The position numbers and the translations under genes were made by a program. Of a stretch of DNA of 64,000 bases, positions 7,615 to 15,609 are shown piece after piece (positions within the stretch are counted from its first letter, which is position 1; each line of letters begins with the position of its first letter). The notes below the pieces were generated by a model that saw only the letters and a program-made list of their open reading frames with translations, searched no databases and was not told where the DNA came from. The stretch is from an uncultured Tropicimonas sp. (GTDB lineage Bacteria > Pseudomonadota > Alphaproteobacteria > Rhodobacterales > Rhodobacteraceae): NCBI GenBank assembly GCA_947495685.1, contig CANLZY010000020.1, forward strand, positions 49,393-113,392, given 5' to 3'.

Positions 7615-8787
7615 ATGCCCCAAACCCTGACCGCCCGCCAGTTGGAAGATTTTGCACATCGCTCCATTGCCTACCGGGCCCCCATGTTGGCCGGGGCTGC
7701 ACGAATTCTGATCCCAGAAGCATTGCTGGAGGGCGACCTGGCCACAACGTCCGTGGCTGCCGTTTCGACGGTACAATCGAAGGTCTTTCCGCTGAACGGA
7801 TTCGACCGCCAGATCGCGGTCACCGACAGCGGGTTTTCCACCAAAAGCACGCACCACACCGTCGCCCGCGTTGTCATGCACGCCAACGCCATCGCCAGAA
7901 ACCGGATCGACAGCCTTTTCCTGATGAACATGGCTGATGCGCAGGGCTGGGACTATGCCGCCGCGAGCCCGAACCTGGAAGGTGTGCCCATCTTTCAATA
8001 CAATCGCCGCCCATCGCAACGCCACAACGTCATCCTGCTGCCGTTGAGCCATTGGTACATGGGTCCCGGCAGCCCCAACCTGCCGCTTCCAGGTTTCGAC
8101 TCCATCCCGTTCGAGAAGAAGGCAGCGAGGGTCATCTGGCGGGGCGCGCCTTCGGGGATGATACAGACCGGGCCGTTCGAACAGGTCTCGCTGGGAAACT
8201 TCATCGCGCAAACGTTGCGGGGCGAGATGCCGATCGAGTCGCTGTGCGGGGAGATATTCCCGCAGGCATTGCGCCCACGCATCATTCAAGCCGCCCACAC
8301 GATGCCACGCGTCGATGCACGCCTGACGCTGGAGGGCCGCCCGCGACACGACCTGCCACCAGCCCTGCGGGACCTGGTCGGCGATCCGGTTCCGCAGGCC
8401 GAGCAACTGGGCTGCCGCTACCTGTTGGCGCTGGAGGGCAACGACGCTCCCAGCAGCATGTACTGGGGGTTGGCCTCGAACTCGGTCGTCTTCTGTCCCG
8501 AGCGTCAGTGGGAGACGATCATGGACGAAGGGTTGGAGCCATGGGTGCATTACGTCCCCATCGCCAGCGACGGAAGCGACATCGAGGCGATGATCGATCA
8601 TTGCGAGGCGAATCCCCACCAATGCGCCGACATCCGGCACAATGCGCAAGCCGCCATGGCTCGACTCGCCAATGCCGAGTTGCGCCAGATCGTGGATTTC
8701 GAAGTCCTGTCTGGCTATACCGCCCGGGCCTGGGGCAGCTTTCAGGCACGGCACCCGTTGTTGCCGCGCCGGTCAGAGATGACCTAG
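7615..8787 (+). CDS. Glycosyltransferase family 90 (CAP10-like)
   Basis: A 390-residue protein with the CAP10/GT90 signature: ARVIWRGAPSG (171-181) and, near residue 270-310, LLALEGND followed by SSMYWGLASNSVVFCP, then WETIMDEGLEPWVHYVPI and a DGSDI motif. Bacterial members add sugars such as xylose or act in lipopolysaccharide core synthesis; the sugar is not predictable here. No signal peptide or membrane helix is apparent, so it is probably cytoplasmic. It converges with the next gene, overlapping it by four bases. Confidence 0.88.
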   Translation: MPQTLTARQLEDFAHRSIAYRAPMLAGAARILIPEALLEGDLATTSVAAVSTVQSKVFPLNGFDRQIAVTDSGFSTKSTHHTVARVVMHANAIARNRIDSLFLMNMADAQGWDYAAASPNLEGVPIFQYNRRPSQRHNVILLPLSHWYMGPGSPNLPLPGFDSIPFEKKAARVIWRGAPSGMIQTGPFEQVSLGNFIAQTLRGEMPIESLCGEIFPQALRPRIIQAAHTMPRVDARLTLEGRPRHDLPPALRDLVGDPVPQAEQLGCRYLLALEGNDAPSSMYWGLASNSVVFCPERQWETIMDEGLEPWVHYVPIASDGSDIEAMIDHCEANPHQCADIRHNAQAAMARLANAELRQIVDFEVLSGYTARAWGSFQARHPLLPRRSEMT

Positions 8788-9104
8788 CCGCCCACCTGCA
8801 CCGTCTGGCGCAATGCCCCCGTCGCTGCGTCAAAGATCAGAATCTGGTCGCTGTCCGTCACAACCGCCCACCATCCCTGCCCCTGCGTGATGGCCAGGGC
8901 GCGCGCACCTTCGGGTAGTGTGATGCTGTCGGGCAGTGTCAGGGACAGCATCGGCGCCTTGGGGCTCGATCCGGGAAACCGCGTCACGAACAGCACCACC
9001 AGCACCGCCATGCCGACGATCATGACCGTTGTCAGCACCAACACCAGCCGACGCAGAAATCGCAGCGTGCGTTCGTCGGTCTCGCTGAGGGCGGGCTCTT
9101 CCAT
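8784..9104 (-). CDS. Small membrane-anchored protein resembling DUF6476
   Basis: A 106-residue protein with one membrane helix near residues 19-41 (LVLVLTTVMIVGMAVLVVLFV) and a C-terminal domain of short beta strands (LPEGARALAITQGQGWW, then SDQILIFDAATGALRQTV) that reads like a single beta-propeller blade outside the membrane. The start at 9104 is chosen because the extension to 9587 would run antisense through the rluD start. It resembles a short family found next to rluD in Rhodobacteraceae, recalled as DUF6476. Function unknown. Confidence 0.78.
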   Translation of the reverse strand: MEEPALSETDERTLRFLRRLVLVLTTVMIVGMAVLVVLFVTRFPGSSPKAPMLSLTLPDSITLPEGARALAITQGQGWWAVVTDSDQILIFDAATGALRQTVQVGG

Positions 9105-9285
9105 GTCGTTTCGCTCCGGTTGATCGGGGGCCTTGATAGGGCAGGACGGCCGGTCAATCCAGCCTGTGCGGCTTTGCCGATCATCCGTCTGGACCACAAC
9201 GCGCACCACAGGGCCTTGCGCGGGGCCGCCAATGCGGCGTATTCGTCCGGATCTGCCCAACGTCCATAGTCCAAGGAGCCATCGC

Positions 9286-10323
9286 ATGACGGATGCGCAC
9301 CGCCTGATCCACGTCGAGATTGCTGCCGCCCCCCCGGGACGGTTGGACAAGGCGTTGGCGCGGGACGTGCCGGCCGAGGCTTCGCTCAGTCGGTCGCGGC
9401 TGAGCCGGTTGATCGAGGAGGGATGCGTTCGACGCGATGGCGTGCTCCTGACCGATACCAAGGCCAAGGTTGCCGAGGGCGAAGTGATCGAAATCACCGT
9501 CCCGCAAGCCGCCGACATCGAGACCCGCCCCGAGGACATTCCGCTGGTGATCCTGTTCGAGGACGACGACCTGATCGTCATCGACAAGCCGGCCGGGATG
9601 GTTGTTCATCCGGCACCGGGGTCGCCGTCTGGCACGTTGGTCAACGCGCTGCTGCACCATTTCGGAGACAAGCTGTCGGGCATCGGCGGGGAAAAGCGTC
9701 CTGGTATCGTACATCGCATCGACAAGGACACATCCGGCCTGCTGGTGGTGGCAAAATCCGATGCCGCCCATCACGGCCTGGCCGCGCAGTTCGAAAAACA
9801 TACGGTCAATCGCCGTTACCTCGCGGTGGTCTACGGCAAACCCGACCGTGCCGACCCGCGTCTGGGTGGCATCCGCGGAACCAACTGGGAAAGCGGAGAT
9901 ACCCTGAAGATAACCACCGAACTCGCCCGTCATCGCCATGACCGGCAGCGGCAGGCGGTTGTCTGGTCGAACGGTCGCCATGCGATCACCCGCATCCGAA
10001 CGCTGAAGCCGTTTGGCACACCGCCTGTGGCATCGTTGGTCGAGTGTAGACTTGAGACCGGGCGCACGCACCAGATCCGTGTTCACATGACCCATGTCGG
10101 CCATGGCCTGATCGGCGATCCGGTCTATGGCGGCAACCGAAAGCTATCCCCCCGGGCCGTCAGCGCCGACGCTGCTGCCGCCTGCGCCACCTTCCCCCGG
10201 CAGGCGCTCCATGCCGCCACGCTGGGTTTCCGGCATCCGGTCACAGGGGTCGACCTGTCGTTCGAAAGCCCGCTGCCCGAGGATCTGGACAGGCTCGTCA
10301 CATTGCTCGATCGAGCCCCCTGA
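9286..10323 (+). CDS. rluD: RluA family 23S rRNA pseudouridine synthase
   Basis: The 345-residue protein has an N-terminal S4 RNA-binding domain (about 17-75: GRLDKALARDV, SRLSRLIEEGCVRRDG) and a RluA catalytic domain with HRIDKDTSGLLVVAK (143-157), in which Asp146 is the expected nucleophile, and the closing ETGRTHQIRVHM. The length and S4 domain fit RluD, which modifies helix 69 of 23S rRNA; RluC is the alternative. The start at 9286 follows AAGGAG. It precedes rpoH, from which it is separated by a promoter region. Confidence 0.92.
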   Translation: MTDAHRLIHVEIAAAPPGRLDKALARDVPAEASLSRSRLSRLIEEGCVRRDGVLLTDTKAKVAEGEVIEITVPQAADIETRPEDIPLVILFEDDDLIVIDKPAGMVVHPAPGSPSGTLVNALLHHFGDKLSGIGGEKRPGIVHRIDKDTSGLLVVAKSDAAHHGLAAQFEKHTVNRRYLAVVYGKPDRADPRLGGIRGTNWESGDTLKITTELARHRHDRQRQAVVWSNGRHAITRIRTLKPFGTPPVASLVECRLETGRTHQIRVHMTHVGHGLIGDPVYGGNRKLSPRAVSADAAAACATFPRQALHAATLGFRHPVTGVDLSFESPLPEDLDRLVTLLDRAP

Positions 10324-10433
10324 CCTGAAACAATTGCTGAATTGCCCGTGAGGGAGATTGCAGATCGCTTTCACTGCGACGGAAATGTTCCTATCTCCCG
10401 TAAAGGAAAGTGTTGCTAACGCAAACACAGACA

Positions 10434-10463
10434 CTTGAACCGAACGGTTCAGTTCTTAGATAT
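10434..10463 (+). promoter_or_regulatory. Candidate rpoH promoter containing a dyad
   Basis: TTGAAC (10435-10440) and TAGATA (10457-10462) are 16 bases apart and could be a housekeeping promoter for rpoH. A perfect inverted repeat, TGAACCG-AA-CGGTTCA (10436-10451), covers the -35 element and half the spacer. A protein bound there would block RNA polymerase. CTTGAA at 10434 also resembles a heat-shock -35 element, so autoregulation is possible. Confidence 0.5.
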
Positions 10464-10526
10464 TAGTACAAAGCCGTGCGCGCCAAAGACGTGCGCAAAG
10501 GTGTCCAACAGCCAAGGAGGGACGAT

Positions 10527-11423
10527 ATGAGCAATTATACCAAGCTTCCCGCTCCGTCTCCGGAACAGGGATTGAACCGGTACCTGCAGGAAATTCGCAA
10601 ATTCCCGATGCTGGAGCCGGAAGAAGAGTACATGCTGGCCAAGCGATGGGTCGACCATCAGGACAAGGAGGCCGCTCACAAGATGGTGACGAGCCACTTG
10701 CGCCTGGCCGCCAAGATCGCCATGGGCTATCGCGGCTACGGGTTGCCTCAGGCAGAGGTGATCTCGGAAGCGAACGTCGGCCTGATGCAGGCGGTCAAAC
10801 GGTTCGACCCCGAAAAGGGCTTCCGGCTGGCGACCTATGCCATGTGGTGGATCCGCGCCTCGATTCAGGAATACATCCTGCGGTCGTGGTCGCTGGTGAA
10901 ACTTGGCACGACCTCGGCGCAGAAAAAGCTGTTCTTCAACCTGCGCAAGGCCAAGAACCGGATCGGCGCGCTCGAAGAGGGCGACCTGCGCCCCGAGAAC
11001 GTCGAGCGGATCGCCACCGACCTTGGCGTGACCGAGGCGGAGGTGATTTCGATGAACCGGCGGCTGTCGGGCGGCGATGCGTCCTTGAATGCGACAGTCG
11101 GCAGCGACGGCGACACTACGACCCAATGGCAGGACTGGTTGGAGGACGAAGGTGCCAACCAGGCCGAGGACTATGCCGAAAGCAACGAAATGTCGGTGCG
11201 CCGCGATCTGTTACTGGAGTCCATGGACGCGCTGAACGATCGCGAAAAGGACATCCTGACCCAGCGTCGGCTTGCCGAACCGCCCGTGACGCTGGAGGAT
11301 CTGAGCGGTCAGTACAATGTCAGCCGCGAGCGCATTCGCCAGATCGAGGTGCGTGCCTTTGAAAAGCTGCAAAAGCGAATGAAGGAACTCGCCCGCGAAA
11401 AAGGGCTGTTCGCGGCCGCCTGA
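10527..11423 (+). CDS. rpoH: RNA polymerase sigma factor RpoH (sigma-32)
   Basis: The alternative sigma factor for heat-shock genes. The 298-residue protein has region 2 (about 30-120, with EANVGLMQAVKRFDPEKGFRL and the DNA-melting YAMWWIR), the RpoH box QKKLFFNLR at 132-140, which sets it apart from other sigma factors, and region 4 with [17 protein letters not shown]. Rhodobacteraceae often have two RpoH proteins; this one looks like the RpoHI type, but that is a guess without an alignment. The start at 10527 has AAGGAGG upstream. A dyad overlaps its candidate promoter and a strong terminator follows. Confidence 0.95.
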   Translation: MSNYTKLPAPSPEQGLNRYLQEIRKFPMLEPEEEYMLAKRWVDHQDKEAAHKMVTSHLRLAAKIAMGYRGYGLPQAEVISEANVGLMQAVKRFDPEKGFRLATYAMWWIRASIQEYILRSWSLVKLGTTSAQKKLFFNLRKAKNRIGALEEGDLRPENVERIATDLGVTEAEVISMNRRLSGGDASLNATVGSDGDTTTQWQDWLEDEGANQAEDYAESNEMSVRRDLLLESMDALNDREKDILTQRRLAEPPVTLEDLSGQYNVSRERIRQIEVRAFEKLQKRMKELAREKGLFAAA

Positions 11424-11499
11424 TCGCGATGCAAGGCCGACGCCGACGGCAATGTCCCCAAGGGACGCGTTCCGTCTGGTGAAAACCTTCTACATCCAG

Positions 11500-11535
11500 A
11501 CCTGCCTCGCATTGCGCGGCAGGTCTTTTGTTTTA
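11500..11535 (+). terminator. Rho-independent terminator of rpoH
   Basis: ACCTGCC (11500-11506) pairs with GGCAGGT (11518-11524) across a loop that itself has CGC/GCG pairing, and is followed by TCTTTTGTTTT. The GC-rich stem and T run lie about 75 bases after the rpoH stop. Confidence 0.85.
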
Positions 11536-11594
11536 ACGGTCTTTCCTGGCGGCAGGATCAACTGCAAACGCTCAAGTCCCCTGGTGAGCGATGC

Positions 11595-12923
11595 TCAGCA
11601 CGTGGCAAGAGCGGTGTCGATGGCGGTCCCGAGTTTCCCGACGATCTCGTCAATCTGATCCTCCGTCGTGATAAAGGGCGGGGCCAGCAGGATGTGATCG
11701 CCATTGCGTCCGTCCCGTGTACCCGACATCGGGTAACAGATCAGCCCGCCCTCGAAGGCGGCGTTCTTGATCTTGGCGGCCAGCCGCATCGTGGGGTCAA
11801 AACTCGCCTTGGTCTCGCGATTTTCCACGAGTTCGACGCCACGGAACAGCCCGCGACCGCGGATGTCCCCGACATTGGGGTGTTGGCCGAAGGCGTCCCG
11901 CAGGGCCGTGTCGAGTTTTTCGCCCATGATCTGCACGCGCGCGACAAGCCCGCGCTCCAGGATGGCCGAAAGGACCGCACGCCCGGCCGCTGCTGCAACG
12001 GGGTGGCCGAGATAGGTATGGCCGTGCTGGAAAAAGCCAGAGCCGGTCTCGATCGTCTCGTAGATCGCCTTGGTGCAGAGCATTGCGCCAATCGGCTGGT
12101 ATCCAGCGCCCAAACCTTTGGCAATGCACAGGATATCCGGCACGATGTCGTCGTGATCACAGGCGAACAGATGCCCCGTGCGCCCCATCCCGCACATCAC
12201 CTCGTCGAGAATCAGCAACACGCCGTACTGGTCGCAAATCTCGCGAATCCGCTTGAAATAGCCCTCCACCGCCGGCACGGCACCGGAGGTCGCACCCACC
12301 ACGGGCTCCGCCATGAAGGCGATGACACTGTCACTCCCGAGCCGCAGGATTTCATCTTCCAGCTCCTGCGCCGCGCGTTGTCCATAGTCGAACGCGGTCT
12401 CGTCGTCGCCCCGAAGCATGTACTCGTAACAGGGCGCGATATGGGAGAAATCGACCAGCAGGGGCGCGAACTGCTCCCGCCGCCATTCGTTGCCACCGGC
12501 AGCCAGCGCGCCCAGCGTATTGCCGTGGTAGCTCTGGCGACGGGCAATGACGTGGCGCCGCTGGGGCTCGCCCCGTTCAACGTGATACTGGCGTGCGAGC
12601 TTGATCGCCGCCTCGGTCGCCTCGGATCCGCCGGAGACCAGGTAGACCCGATCAAGATCGCCCGGCGCATGTTCGGCCAGCATCGACGCCAGGTCCTCGG
12701 CGGGTTCGGATGTGAAAAAACCGGTGTGAGCAAAGGCCAGCGTGCCGACCTGTTGCTGGATCGCGGCAATGATCTCGGGATCGCCGTGGCCAAGGCACGA
12801 GACAGCCGCCCCGCCGGATCCGTCAAAATACCGTTTGCCGGAAGCATCGATCAGGTAGCAGCCCTCGCCGCCGACGGCCATCGGCGGAAGGTTCTTGGTG
12901 TGGCGGGGGAAGACGTGGCTCAT
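11595..12923 (-). CDS. Class III PLP-dependent aminotransferase
   Basis: A 442-residue aspartate-aminotransferase-fold enzyme. Seen are SGGSEATEAAIKLARQY (97-113), SYHGNTLGAL (131-140), the cofactor-binding LILDEVMCGMGRTG (237-250) and the PLP lysine in CIAKGLGAGYQP (Lys269). The family transfers amino groups from omega-amino acids or similar amines; the substrate is unknown. The upstream 81-residue DUF849-like fragment overlaps it by four bases, so the original operon probably dealt with an amino acid or amine catabolic route, now partly lost. The enzyme itself appears intact. Confidence 0.9.
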   Translation of the reverse strand: MSHVFPRHTKNLPPMAVGGEGCYLIDASGKRYFDGSGGAAVSCLGHGDPEIIAAIQQQVGTLAFAHTGFFTSEPAEDLASMLAEHAPGDLDRVYLVSGGSEATEAAIKLARQYHVERGEPQRRHVIARRQSYHGNTLGALAAGGNEWRREQFAPLLVDFSHIAPCYEYMLRGDDETAFDYGQRAAQELEDEILRLGSDSVIAFMAEPVVGATSGAVPAVEGYFKRIREICDQYGVLLILDEVMCGMGRTGHLFACDHDDIVPDILCIAKGLGAGYQPIGAMLCTKAIYETIETGSGFFQHGHTYLGHPVAAAAGRAVLSAILERGLVARVQIMGEKLDTALRDAFGQHPNVGDIRGRGLFRGVELVENRETKASFDPTMRLAAKIKNAAFEGGLICYPMSGTRDGRNGDHILLAPPFITTEDQIDEIVGKLGTAIDTALATC

Positions 12924-13165
12924 AGGGTGGTCCTCGGTCTGAAGCCGGCCTCGGTGGTTGTCTTCACGAAGGCCTCGACGGCGACGGCAGTGTCTGCAGG
13001 AATCGCCCCGTCCGATGTTTCAAGATTGGTCTCGAAGCCGATCCGCGCGGCATCGTCGCGCTTCACCGCCCCCAGCAGGCGCCCGCAATCCTTACGCCCG
13101 AAGGCGCGGACGGTCCAGATCAGGTCCCACCTAGGCAAGTGCGACATCAGACCACTATCCGCCAA
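12920..13165 (-). pseudogene. C-terminal fragment of a DUF849 (BKACE-like) protein
   Basis: An 81-residue open frame overlapping the aminotransferase start by four bases. The stretch PRWDLIWTVRAFGRKD, then ARIGFETNLETSDG and ADTAVAVEAFV, resembles the end of beta-keto acid cleavage enzymes (DUF849): a tryptophan-rich strand, an RxGFE/RxGLEDN motif and the last helix. The rest of the roughly 290-residue protein is missing; upstream lies a broken FAD oxidoreductase. I judge it a remnant that may still be translated. The family assignment is by eye only. Confidence 0.55.
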
Positions 13166-13816
13166 CCAACAACCCGACGCTCTCGCCGAACGAAGACAGG
13201 TGGCTGTCGTGCAGAATCAGGGCCCGCAAATGCTGCGTGGCGCCATCCACCGGCTTGGTCAGCAGGTGGAAATGCTTGCAGCCCAAAGCCAACACACAAA
13301 CCGCAACCATTGTTCCGATCTCCTGCGACCAGAGGCCGATGCACACGGCAATGGCGTTGCACATCAGGACGCCCCGCGTCGTCTCCACGCCCCTGACCTG
13401 CCCTTCATCGGGCGACCTCCCCCCCTAATCACGTCCTTGACGTTCATCAACGACCGGCGTTCCCTGGCCTTGCCCGGATCGATCAACCATGCGTCGATGC
13501 CAAGGATGTGGGCCAGAGCCTCCTGCCGTTTTACACATAAAGTCGACCTTCGTTTGTCGCAGTCGACAGCAACCATCGCTGGTTTCACCCCGGGTTCCGG
13601 CCCGTGTCTTCCTCAACTTGCGCATGGAGGTCGACCGAACACCGGATCATCCGTGCGATGTTCCGGGAATGCCGCACGCCCGGACCTGTGCCGTGGAATT
13701 CAAGATCGTGCCGGAGGTCGGCGCGTTGCGTTCCAGCACAATCGAGTCGGTCACGCCCAACTGGGCGAGGTGGTAGAACGTGGAACACCGCATGCCCCCG
13801 CCGGAGCAGCCCCACG
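13160..13816 (-). pseudogene. Decayed FAD-dependent oxidoreductase (dimethylglycine/sarcosine dehydrogenase type)
   Basis: Read on the minus strand from 13816 downward, pieces in different frames line up with the DAO domain of GcvT-fused dehydrogenases. They are GGGMRCSTFYHLAQLG and VLERNAPTSGT (FAD-binding start); RNIARMIRCSVDLHAQVEED after a frameshift; VKRQEALAHILGIDAW with LIDPGKARERRSLMN; then, after an apparent deletion, GLWSQEIGTMVAV and HFHLLTKPVDGATQHL with GESVGLLVGG. At least two frameshifts, a missing middle and a missing C-terminal half make it non-functional. The first residues are cut off where the IS end at 13817 begins. Functionally it belongs with the one-carbon (betaine-sarcosine) pathway also represented by soxBDAG. 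Confidence 0.7.
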
Positions 13817-13880
13817 TGAGTGGTCCAGATTGAAATCCAGTACATGGTTGGCCTTCGGTCCACCGGAACGATGGCCTCAG
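13817..13880 (-). mobile_element. Terminal remnant of an insertion sequence
   Basis: The sequence from TGAGTGGTCCAGATTGAAA at 13817 through about 13876 is roughly 75 per cent identical by eye to the last 63 bases of the window (63938-64000). Read on the minus strand, both encode a similar tail, E(A/T)IVP(V/M)D(R/Q)RPTM, as expected for a transposase C-terminus just inside a terminal repeat. Only this end is recognisable here. The boundary at 13817 coincides with the abrupt start of the broken oxidoreductase, so the IS probably disrupted it. The family cannot be named. Confidence 0.6.
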
Positions 13881-14221
13881 GCGCAGTTGGGCGAGGGCAA
13901 CCTTCCAGACTTCATTGCAGAGGCCGATACCAAGGCCCAGGCAGCGCGTAACGCATTCTCCCGCAAGATGCTCTGGTATACCCCTCTGTTTGCGCATGCT
14001 GACAGCTCTGAATCGCTTATCCGTTTTCCAATGTTCTCCGGTTCGGCGCCGGAAACGACCCCCAAGATCCGCGCAATCTCCATGGACCTTGCCATCTTTC
14101 TGGTCCTTGTTGCCTCTTCCACGATTTGCTCAGGCCCGAGCCACCAAATACCCTGGCTGACCTGCATCACAGTGATCGTCGGGGCAGCAACCGCCTCCTG
14201 TCGGTCTGAGACCATGGAGGT
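13881..14221. other. Non-coding or decayed stretch
   Basis: About 340 bases between the IS end and the TRAP-like remnant. A minus-strand open frame (13877-14215, 112 codons) has coding-like composition but no family I recognise and no good ribosome binding site. Given the decayed genes on both sides I treat it as debris. Confidence 0.4.
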
Positions 14222-14507
14222 GTGGCGGCGCAGCGCGGTGTACCAACGACCGTTGACCTTGTGATTGCCGGTACCGGGACCGCGCAGCTGCCCTTCCTCT
14301 TCATCTTCAACACCGACCCTTTGTCAATCGATGCCGGGCTTACCGAGTTGCTCAAGATCGATTTCAACTGGGAAGTCGTGAAGATCGACATGCCAGCCAA
14401 CCGGCCTCCACAAGAGATCGTCTTCTTTCCGGCCTTGCCTCTGGCGGGCCTCGTCGCCCTTCTGCAACACCGCCGCAGAGACATCCTCGGCGCCCAAGGA
14501 GCCGGGC
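14222..14507 (+). pseudogene. Possible remnant of a TRAP transporter permease C-terminus
   Basis: A plus-strand frame contains GTAQLPFLFIFNTDPLSID, which resembles the LPFLFIFNTDLLLI segment near the end of fused TRAP-type permeases, followed by an amphipathic stretch (VVKIDMPANRPPQE). The position directly before a universal-stress-like remnant fits, since TRAP operons often end with such a gene. No intact membrane domain remains. The call rests on one motif and the context and is tentative. Confidence 0.35.
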
Positions 14508-14757
14508 GTGAGCATTCTCGCCGTGATCGACCTCACCGACGCCGAAGACCAGGTGAAGGTCCTGAAACGGTCGCGACAACCGGCGGGACTGCGGCTGGCC
14601 GTTGTCCCGGTCGGCAATGGCCGTAGTGGTGTGCTTGAGACTGCCAGGATTCTGGGAGCCAATCTCATCCTCATGGGTGCACGATACCCAGCTTCGCAGA
14701 CCACGTTAACAGGCCCTACGCCGCGCGGCTTGCACGTCACGCAAACTGTTCTGTGAG
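14508..14757 (+). pseudogene. Degenerate universal stress protein (UspA-like) remnant
   Basis: The 82-codon frame opens with SILAVIDLTDAEDQVKVL, like the first strand and helix of UspA proteins, and ends with VLETARILGANLILMGAR, the signature of the UspA nucleotide-binding core. The roughly 60 residues normally between them are missing, and the segment after ILMGAR (normally LGSVAERV-like) is altered. I infer an internal deletion in a gene that once followed a TRAP transporter. Confidence 0.5.
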
Positions 14758-14967
14758 TACCACTACGGGACGATGCAGCCCCAAGTTTCGAAAAATGGAC
14801 ACTGAGGCAAGCTGCGGCCTGCTGACCCGCTGACCGATGTGGCGCAAGGAATACGGGCCTGCACACAGATCGGGGAGCAGGTGACATGCCCCAGCCGGAC
14901 GAGTTTCTTCAAACTGCAAAAGTGTCGCGACGGAAAATTCAACATCTTCCGTATACCTATTTGGGAG

Positions 14968-14988
14968 ATGTGATCGGGATGATCACAT
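14968..14988. promoter_or_regulatory. Perfect dyad upstream of the DUF4405-like gene
   Basis: ATGTGATC (14968-14975) and GATCACAT (14981-14988) are perfect inverted repeats separated by GGGAT. They end 21 bases before the start codon at 15010. The arms recall CRP/FNR sites, but the spacing (TGTGA-N9-TCACA) is wider than the CRP consensus, so another dimeric regulator is likely. The region 14761-14967 has no gene that I can see. Confidence 0.55.
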
Positions 14989-15009
14989 GACGCAAGGCGG
15001 AGAAAGACC

Positions 15010-15492
15010 ATGGCCCAAGAGCAAGCCGTTTCAAGGGGGACACACAGCACATCCGGACATCGTGCAAGGATGTCGGGGCGGGCCCTTGCCGTATTCGGCG
15101 TCAGCTTTTCGTTCCTCGTGATGCTTATCAGCGGGCTGCTGCTGTACGTGTCGCCCAAGGGGCGGGTGGCACAGCAGATAAACTGGGAGCTTCTCGGGCT
15201 GGGTCGAGACGGTTGGGAGGGGCTTCATATTGCCGTAAGCCTGTTGTTCGCGGGCTTTGTCCTGTGGCATTTCCTCGTCCACCTGCGGGTGTACAAGACC
15301 CTTCTGGGCGGCACGCCGGTTCACCCGCGCGGCCACCGGAACGAGGCTTGGATCGCCCTCGTCGTGCTGATCTTCATCGGGGCCGGAGCGCTTCTGGCGT
15401 GGCCACCGTCCAGCTGGATGATCGACGGAAATGAGTATTTCAAGCAGACCTATTGGGACCCGACAGCCGGCGCTGCCGGCCACGATCACTGA
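15010..15492 (+). CDS. DUF4405-like integral membrane protein
   Basis: A 160-residue protein with a polar start and three membrane helices (about residues 25-47 GRALAVFGVSFSFLVMLISG, 74-95 LHIAVSLLFAGFVLWHFLVH, and 116-135 WIALVVLIFIGAGALLAW). Histidines at the ends of helix 2 (LHIAV and WHFLVHLRVY) are placed as in cytochrome b561-like haem proteins, as is usual for DUF4405. I infer a haem-binding membrane protein of unknown partner. The start follows GGCGGAGAAAG; a perfect dyad lies just upstream. Confidence 0.75.
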   Translation: MAQEQAVSRGTHSTSGHRARMSGRALAVFGVSFSFLVMLISGLLLYVSPKGRVAQQINWELLGLGRDGWEGLHIAVSLLFAGFVLWHFLVHLRVYKTLLGGTPVHPRGHRNEAWIALVVLIFIGAGALLAWPPSSWMIDGNEYFKQTYWDPTAGAAGHDH

Positions 15493-15533
15493 TCCGGATG
15501 CGTGGTCGGTCGAAACCGGCCAGCCAAAACACA

Positions 15534-15563
15534 TTCGGCCCGGCACATACGCGCCGGGCCGAA
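15534..15563. terminator. Bidirectional terminator between convergent DUF4405-like gene and phaC
   Basis: TTCGGCCCGGC (15534-15544) and GCCGGGCCGAA (15553-15563) form a perfect 11-base stem with an 8-base loop. It lies between two convergent genes, about 40 bases from each stop. There is no long T run in the plus direction; in the minus direction TGTGTTTTGG follows, so it should work best for phaC. Confidence 0.7.
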
Positions 15564-15609
15564 CCATCTGTTGCATCACCGGCACCAATCGGTGTCGGCC
15601 AGGATCACG

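Noticed and set aside
11694..14264. An 856-codon plus-strand open frame
   Set aside because: It runs antisense through an intact aminotransferase and on into decayed DNA; it is a product of high GC content and codon pattern.
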